Position numbers and translations under genes: made by a program. From NCBI RefSeq assembly GCF_001676615.1, contig NZ_LYXZ01000001.1, positions 372,001 to 436,000 of the forward strand: a DNA stretch of 64,000 nt, read 5' to 3'. The notes beneath the pieces were generated by a model, which worked only from the letters and a program-made list of their open reading frames with translations, did no database searches and was not told where the DNA came from. The first letter of the stretch is position 1. Every line of letters starts with the position of its first letter. The DNA is from Labrys sp. WJW. GTDB taxonomy: Bacteria > Pseudomonadota > Alphaproteobacteria > Rhizobiales > Labraceae. Shown one piece after another: positions 59,597 through 64,000 of this stretch.

Positions 59597-60382
59597 TCAG
59601 CCCAGGTCTCCGCCGGCAACCGGCAACACGCTGCCCGTGATGTAGGATGCCTCGTCCGAGGCGAGGAACAGGATCGGCGCCGCCTGCTCCTCGATGGTGG
59701 CGTAGCGTTTCAGGAAGCTCGACTGCTTCACCTGGCTCACCACTTCGGCCATCCAGGCCTTTTCCCGGTCCGTATCGCCGGCCGCGTTGCGCGGAATGCG
59801 GCGCGGCGGCGCCTCGGTGCCGCCTGGCGCGGTCGCGACCACGCGAATGCCGAAGCTGGCCATCTCCATCGCCAACGCCTGCGTGATGGCGTTGACGCCA
59901 CCCTTGGCCGCCGAATAGGGCAGGCGATGGATGCCGCGCGTCGCATTGGAGGAGACGTTGACGATGGTGCCGCCGCCGCGGGCGACCAGCAAAGGCAGCA
60001 CCGCATGGCAGCAATAGAGCGTCGGCATCAGCGAACGGCGGATTTCCGCGTCGATCTGCTGCGGCTCGAATTCGAGAAAAGGCCGCATGCGGATGGCACC
60101 GCCGACATTGTTGATGAGGATGTCGATGCCGCCGAACCTGTCGGCGGCAAAGCGCATCGCCGCCGCGGCCCCCTCATGGGTTTCGAGGTCGGCGCTGAAG
60201 GCGGCCGTCTCTCCGTCCGCTTGCGCCGCCACCTCGGCGACGAAATCGGCACGGTCGACGAACAGTACCCGGCCACCTTCCAGAGCCGCGCGGATCGCCA
60301 CGGCGCGGCCGATGCCTTGCGCCGCCCCGGTCACCACCAGCACCTTGCCGGCGAAGCGGTCGGTGAAGCACGCCGGGTTCAT
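59597..60382 (-). CDS. benD: 1,6-dihydroxycyclohexa-2,4-diene-1-carboxylate dehydrogenase
   Basis: SDR of 261 residues. VVTGAAQGIGRAVAIRAALE binds NAD; NNVGG replaces the usual NNAG, a feature of BenD-like enzymes. VNVSSNATRGIHRLPYSAAK provides the catalytic Ser, Tyr and Lys. It converts the benzoate cis-diol made by BenABC to catechol with loss of CO2 and gain of NADH. Its ATG overlaps the benC stop by 4 nt. The IPRNAAGDTDREKAWM insertion before the last helix is typical of this branch. Confidence 0.9.
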   Translation of the reverse strand: MNPACFTDRFAGKVLVVTGAAQGIGRAVAIRAALEGGRVLFVDRADFVAEVAAQADGETAAFSADLETHEGAAAAMRFAADRFGGIDILINNVGGAIRMRPFLEFEPQQIDAEIRRSLMPTLYCCHAVLPLLVARGGGTIVNVSSNATRGIHRLPYSAAKGGVNAITQALAMEMASFGIRVVATAPGGTEAPPRRIPRNAAGDTDREKAWMAEVVSQVKQSSFLKRYATIEEQAAPILFLASDEASYITGSVLPVAGGDLG

Positions 60383-61407
60383 GCCGCTTCCTTCGCCGGG
60401 GCGTTCGGGGTGAACTTTTCATAGTGGAAGCTTGCGGGCTTCACGCCGTTCTCGTCGAAATGCCGGCGCACCGCATCGACCATCGGCGGCGGGCCGCACA
60501 GATAGACGTCGACATCGCCGCCATGCAGAAGCTCGGCAGGCATGTGCTGGGTGACCCAACCCTTGCGTGGATGGCTGGAGGCTTCCTCGGCCACCACGGT
60601 GGTGAAGCTGAAGTTCGGCAAGCGGGCAGCATAGGCCTCGATCTCGTCGACGAGGACGAGGTCGAGATCGCGGGTGACGCCATAGATCAGATGGACCGCC
60701 TGCCCTGCCCCCGTGCTGGCAAGGGCCTCCAGCATCGACAGGAAGGGCGCAAGCCCCGTGCCGCCGGCCAGGAAGAGGAGCGGGCGCTTCACGTCCCTGA
60801 GATAGAAGCTCCCCAACGGGCCGGTGAGGTCGAGCCGATCGCCGGGCTTTGCGCCGGCAAGCCATCCGCTCATCACCCCGTCGGGAATCTTCTTGATCAG
60901 GAAGCCGAGGCGACGGTCCCCCGGCGCCGAGGAAAAGGAGTAGGAGCGGTTCTGGCCGCTGCCCGGCACGTCGATATTGACATATTGGCCGGGAAGGAAG
61001 GCAGGCGCGGCGGCGGCATCCACTTCCAGTTCCAGCACGATCGCCGCATCCTGGTGCGGCGTCACCGCCGCCACCGTGGCGGCGAACTTCTGGTGGCCGG
61101 TTTTGCAGGCCAGCGAGGTCGTCGGCACCGCGAGCACGCAATCGCTCGAGGGCACCATCTGGCAGGTCAGCACCAGGCCCTCCGCCGCCTCGTCCTCGGT
61201 CAGTGCATCCTCGATGAAATCATTGCCGAGATCGTAGGCGCCGCTTTCGGCGCGGCACTTGCAGGTGCCGCACACGCCGTCGGAACAGTCCATCGGCAGG
61301 TTGATCTTGTTGCGGAAGGCGGCATCCAGAACCTTCTCGCCCTGCTTGCAATCGACGAAGCGGGTCACCCCGTCCTCGAAGTTCAATGCGATCCTGTAGA
61401 AGGTCAT
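60379..61407 (-). CDS. benC: Benzoate 1,2-dioxygenase reductase component
   Basis: A 342-residue fusion of a plant-type [2Fe-2S] ferredoxin and a flavin/NAD reductase. Cys41, Cys46, Cys49 (CSDGVCGTCKC) and Cys82 (TCQMV) hold the cluster. RSYSFSSAPGDRRLG is the FAD motif, GPLGSFYLRDVKRP and LFLAGGTGLAPFLSML the NADH site, and VYLCGPPPMVDAVR the C-terminal signature. It passes electrons from NADH to BenAB. The gene lies between benB (37 nt) and benD. Confidence 0.92.
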   Translation of the reverse strand: MTFYRIALNFEDGVTRFVDCKQGEKVLDAAFRNKINLPMDCSDGVCGTCKCRAESGAYDLGNDFIEDALTEDEAAEGLVLTCQMVPSSDCVLAVPTTSLACKTGHQKFAATVAAVTPHQDAAIVLELEVDAAAAPAFLPGQYVNIDVPGSGQNRSYSFSSAPGDRRLGFLIKKIPDGVMSGWLAGAKPGDRLDLTGPLGSFYLRDVKRPLLFLAGGTGLAPFLSMLEALASTGAGQAVHLIYGVTRDLDLVLVDEIEAYAARLPNFSFTTVVAEEASSHPRKGWVTQHMPAELLHGGDVDVYLCGPPPMVDAVRRHFDENGVKPASFHYEKFTPNAPAKEAA

Positions 61408-61444
61408 GGAACCCTCCTCTTCGCTCCTGTGCGGCCGGGGGCCG

Positions 61445-61933
61445 TCAGATGTGGTAGACGTCGATGACCTGGCGGATATAGTCGTTCTTCAGCACGATTT
61501 TCTTGTTCGATATCAGTATCTTGTCGCCGTCCTGGCGCAGTGTGACGAACATGGTGCCGAAGAACTGGTCGGTGACCTTGTAGCGATGGTTCAGCGTGTG
61601 GAAGTTGTAGCGCACGTCCACCTCGCCACCCCGGTCGGTCACCAGTTCGACATTGGTGACGCTGTGGCTGGTGCGCGGCTCCGGCGTCGAAGCGCCGGAC
61701 CGCTCGGTCTTGATACGGAAGACGCGGTCCTCCAGGCCTTCCCGGCTTGGATAGTAGATCAGCGAGATTTGCGCATGCGGGTCCTCGGTGATCGCATCAT
61801 CGTCGTCCCAGGCCGGCATCCAGTAGGTGACGTCGGGCGCATAGCAGGTGAGCCATTCGTCCCATTGGCGATCGTCGAGAAGCCGCGCCTCGCGGAACAG
61901 GAAAGCACGGACGGCATCGTAGGACATGCTCAT
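61445..61933 (-). CDS. benB: Benzoate 1,2-dioxygenase small (beta) subunit
   Basis: A 162-residue ring-hydroxylating dioxygenase beta subunit (SnoaL/cystatin-like fold). [20 protein letters not shown] begins it, [19 protein letters not shown] is the core segment, and [20 protein letters not shown] and [20 protein letters not shown] fit BenB. The ATG overlaps the benA stop (ATGA). An ATG two codons later is also possible. Confidence 0.92.
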   Translation of the reverse strand: MSMSYDAVRAFLFREARLLDDRQWDEWLTCYAPDVTYWMPAWDDDDAITEDPHAQISLIYYPSREGLEDRVFRIKTERSGASTPEPRTSHSVTNVELVTDRGGEVDVRYNFHTLNHRYKVTDQFFGTMFVTLRQDGDKILISNKKIVLKNDYIRQVIDVYHI

Positions 61934-63288
61934 GCGACCACCCCCTTCTTCTCGGCGGCGAGCGCCTCGCGCATCACCGTCGCCCAATATTCGTGCTGGC
62001 GGACGAACAGCCCCTCGTCCTCGCTGCGCTCGCCCGAGAGCAACGGCTCGAGGCCCATCCTCCTGGCATTGTCGTCGGGACCCTCGATCCACAGCGGCGC
62101 ACCGCGCGACAGGTCGTTCCACAAAGCCGCCGTGCCGGCATAGCCCGACTGGCAGGCCCGGAATTCCTCGAGGTCGTCGGCCGTGCCCATGCCGGAGACG
62201 TTGAAGAAATCCTCATATTGGCGGATGCGCAGCGCCCGGTCTTCCGCGCTCTCGCCCTTCGGGGCGAAGCAGAAGATGCTGACCTCCGTCTTGTCGACGC
62301 TGATGGGACGCGTCACGCGGATCTGCGTGCTGAACTGATCCATCAGGAACAGGTTGGGATAGACGCACAGATTGCGGGTCTGGTTGATGATGAAATCGGT
62401 CTTGGTCTCGCCGACGCGTTCGCGGATCTTCTCGCGCTGGCCATAGACGGGGCGGACCTCCGGATTCATCGTGTTGGTCCACAACAGGATATGGCCGTTC
62501 TCGAAGCCATAGACGCCGGCGACCGACTTGCTCCACGAATTGGCGTCGACGGCCTTGGTACCTTCCTCGCTGCGGCGGCCCATGGTGGCGGCATAGTTCC
62601 AGTGGACGGAGGAGACATGGTAGCCGTCGCAGCCATTCTCCATCTGGAGCTTCCAGTTGCCGTCATAGATGTAGGAGGAGTTGCCCCGCAGCACCTCCAG
62701 CCCGTCCGGCGCCTGGTCGACGATCTGGTCGATGATGATCCGCGCTTGCCCGAGGAATTCGGTCAGCGGCGCCACGTCCTCCTTCAGACTGCCGAACAGG
62801 AAGCCGCGATAATTCTCGAAGCGCGCGACGCGCGTCAGGTCGTGCGAGCCATTCTTGGCGAACTGCTCGGGATATTGCGTGGTCTTTTCGTCCTTCACCT
62901 TCAGGAGCTTGCCGGTGTTGGAGAAGGTCCAGCCGTGGAACGGGCAGGTGAAGCTGCCCTTGTTGCCATGCTTGCGGCGGCAGAGCATCGCTCCGCGATG
63001 AGCGCAGGCATTGATGACGGCGTTGAGCGTGCCGGTCTTGTCGCGGGTGATCACCACGGGCTGGCGGCCGATTGTGGTCGTGTAATAGTCGTTGTTGTCG
63101 GGGATCTGGCTTTCATGGGCCAGATAGACCCAGTTGCTCTCGAAGATGTGCTTCATCTCCAGTGCGAACAGGTCGGCGTCGGTGAAGATGTCGCGGCGGC
63201 AGCGAAACACGCCGGCCTCGTGATCATCCTGCACGGCGGAGGCGAGCAGATGATCGAGATCACGGGCCTTGTCGATGATTGCGGACAT
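61930..63288 (-). CDS. benA: Benzoate 1,2-dioxygenase large (alpha) subunit
   Basis: A 452-residue Rieske oxygenase. Cys95, His97 (NACAHRG) and Cys115, His118 (CPFHGW) bind the Rieske cluster. The catalytic iron site is in [19 protein letters not shown], with the bridging Asp and the two His. [20 protein letters not shown] and the acidic C-terminal part match BenA/XylX. It hydroxylates benzoate to the cis-diol. The next gene upstream on this strand is catA. Confidence 0.93.
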   Translation of the reverse strand: MSAIIDKARDLDHLLASAVQDDHEAGVFRCRRDIFTDADLFALEMKHIFESNWVYLAHESQIPDNNDYYTTTIGRQPVVITRDKTGTLNAVINACAHRGAMLCRRKHGNKGSFTCPFHGWTFSNTGKLLKVKDEKTTQYPEQFAKNGSHDLTRVARFENYRGFLFGSLKEDVAPLTEFLGQARIIIDQIVDQAPDGLEVLRGNSSYIYDGNWKLQMENGCDGYHVSSVHWNYAATMGRRSEEGTKAVDANSWSKSVAGVYGFENGHILLWTNTMNPEVRPVYGQREKIRERVGETKTDFIINQTRNLCVYPNLFLMDQFSTQIRVTRPISVDKTEVSIFCFAPKGESAEDRALRIRQYEDFFNVSGMGTADDLEEFRACQSGYAGTAALWNDLSRGAPLWIEGPDDNARRMGLEPLLSGERSEDEGLFVRQHEYWATVMREALAAEKKGVVA

Positions 63289-63386
63289 GACTTCTCTCCC
63301 GCAAGGAACGGCGGTCGGCGCGGTCCTTGCAACGATGTCGATGATCGGGGTGGGACGGCCCTCAGGGCCGCCGGTGCTGCCGCCGG

Positions 63387-64000
63387 CTAGGCCGCGGCGC
63401 GCTTGCGCTGGTCGTTGATCTGGTTGTCGACGCCGTCGACCAGTGCAGTCAGATGGATGTCGAACACGATCTCGGCGAAGGCCCCTTCCAGGCCGTTGGC
63501 CGCGATGCTGGCCGCATCCGTCCGCTCGACGACGGCCGGAACCAGGCCGTCGCGGGTGGCATAGGCGAAGTCGTCATTGACCAGCGGATCACCCTCGATG
63601 TTGATCTGGGTCGTCAGCTTGCGATGGCCTTCGCCGCTGATGAAGAGGTGGATATGGGCCGGGCGCTGGCCATGGCGGCCGAGGGCGGAGAGCAGCTTTT
63701 CCGTCGGGCTGCCCGGCGGCACGCCATAGCCGTTCGGCACGATGCTGCGAAACTTGTAGCGGCCCTCGTCGTCGGCAACGATGGTGCGGCGCATGTTGAA
63801 GGGCGCCTGCTTTCCGGTCGGATCGAAATGCGAGTAGAAGCCGCGGGTGTCGCAATGCCAGACCTCGACGGTCGCACCCGGCAGCGGCCGGCCGTCGGCG
63901 CCGTGGACGGTACCATGCATGATCAGCGTGTGGCCGTTCTTATCCGTGCCGTCGTCGAGGCGGGCGAAGCCATGCGAGACCGGCGCGCCGGCGACATAGA
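63387..64000 (-). CDS. catA: Catechol 1,2-dioxygenase, C-terminal part (5' end outside window)
   Basis: Non-haem Fe(III) intradiol dioxygenase. About 204 C-terminal residues are visible, reading in from the right edge ([20 protein letters not shown]). [20 protein letters not shown] is the family motif with the first iron-binding Tyr, [10 protein letters not shown] the second Tyr, and [14 protein letters not shown] the two His ligands. It cleaves catechol to cis,cis-muconate. The N-terminal helical dimerisation domain lies outside the window. An internal ATG at 63920 is not the start. Confidence 0.93.
   Translation of the reverse strand, partial: YVAGAPVSHGFARLDDGTDKNGHTLIMHGTVHGADGRPLPGATVEVWHCDTRGFYSHFDPTGKQAPFNMRRTIVADDEGRYKFRSIVPNGYGVPPGSPTEKLLSALGRHGQRPAHIHLFISGEGHRKLTTQINIEGDPLVNDDFAYATRDGLVPAVVERTDAASIAANGLEGAFAEIVFDIHLTALVDGVDNQINDQRKRAAA

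Noticed and set aside
1..64000. tRNA, rRNA, riboswitch and CRISPR arrays
   Set aside because: I looked for clover-leaf arms, regular direct repeats with spacers and known riboswitch consensus blocks and saw none; weak cases could be missed without a covariance-model search.

Overview
The window is a GC-rich bacterial chromosome or large-replicon segment. It is almost entirely devoted to import and oxidation of sugars, sugar alcohols and sugar acids, with a benzoate cluster at the right edge. Four CUT2-type (ribose-like) ABC importers, a CUT1-type importer, an EryI-like tetrose-phosphate isomerase, GntR-like LacI regulators and the dgo/idn/otn-type modules are typical of soil or plant-associated Alphaproteobacteria, most likely Hyphomicrobiales (Rhizobiales). 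The genus cannot be read from the sequence. No rRNA, tRNA, CRISPR array or intact transposon was seen.

Layout. (1) 1-6095, minus strand: an EryI/DerI-like isomerase, a CUT2 importer with two different permeases, and a PfkB-type kinase cut by the window edge. (2) 6275-15341, plus strand, divergent from (1): a second CUT2 importer, a GolD/DthD-like polyol dehydrogenase, DhaK and DhaL, then a SorC-type regulator fused in one polypeptide to a complete second DhaK, then a second DhaL. With the isomerase this fits a D-threitol/D-erythrulose-type route: tetritol to erythrulose to erythrulose 4-phosphate to erythrose 4-phosphate. A pair of palindromes 21 bp apart overlies the shared promoter region. 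(3) 15468-25798: an L-idonate/5-ketogluconate type cluster (idnD, idnO, a GarR-like reductase, a 2-hydroxyacid dehydrogenase, an SMP-30 lactonase, a CUT2 importer and a LacI regulator) with three copies of a TGWTATCGATAACA operator. (4) 25899-31364: a class C beta-lactamase-like hydrolase, small envelope or secreted proteins, an AT-rich island and a scarred zone with an IS6 transposase remnant. (5) 31365-36199: a complete 3-oxo-tetronate module (otnC, otnK, LacI regulator, ltnD, otnI) for L-threonate, with two LacI operators in the divergent promoter.

(6) 36200-41184: an AT-rich island, a classical autotransporter and small orphan genes. (7) 41185-50490: an oxidative aldose/galactonate operon (CUT2 importer, mutarotase-like protein, GMC oxidoreductase, galactonate dehydratase, SDR) with a divergent FadR/GntR-type regulator. 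(8) 50592-52948: a GH4 alpha-galactosidase divergent from an AraC regulator. Galactose released by it could feed (7). (9) 53235-59051: an amino-sugar-like operon (DeoR regulator, BadF/NagK-type kinase, CUT1 importer without an ATPase, SIS isomerase/deaminase). (10) 59038-64000, minus strand: catA (partial), benA, benB, benC, benD and the remains of an aromatic-acid MFS transporter broken by a nonsense codon and a large deletion.

The most unusual item is the SorC-DhaK fusion at 12519-14657, in which DNA-binding, ligand-binding and kinase-substrate domains all look intact. Also notable is a dispersed intergenic repeat of about 104 bp (three copies), two of which lie between the binding-protein gene and the ATPase gene of different importers. 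L-threonate and L-idonate, both plant ascorbate breakdown products, are handled by neighbouring modules, which suggests a plant-associated diet.
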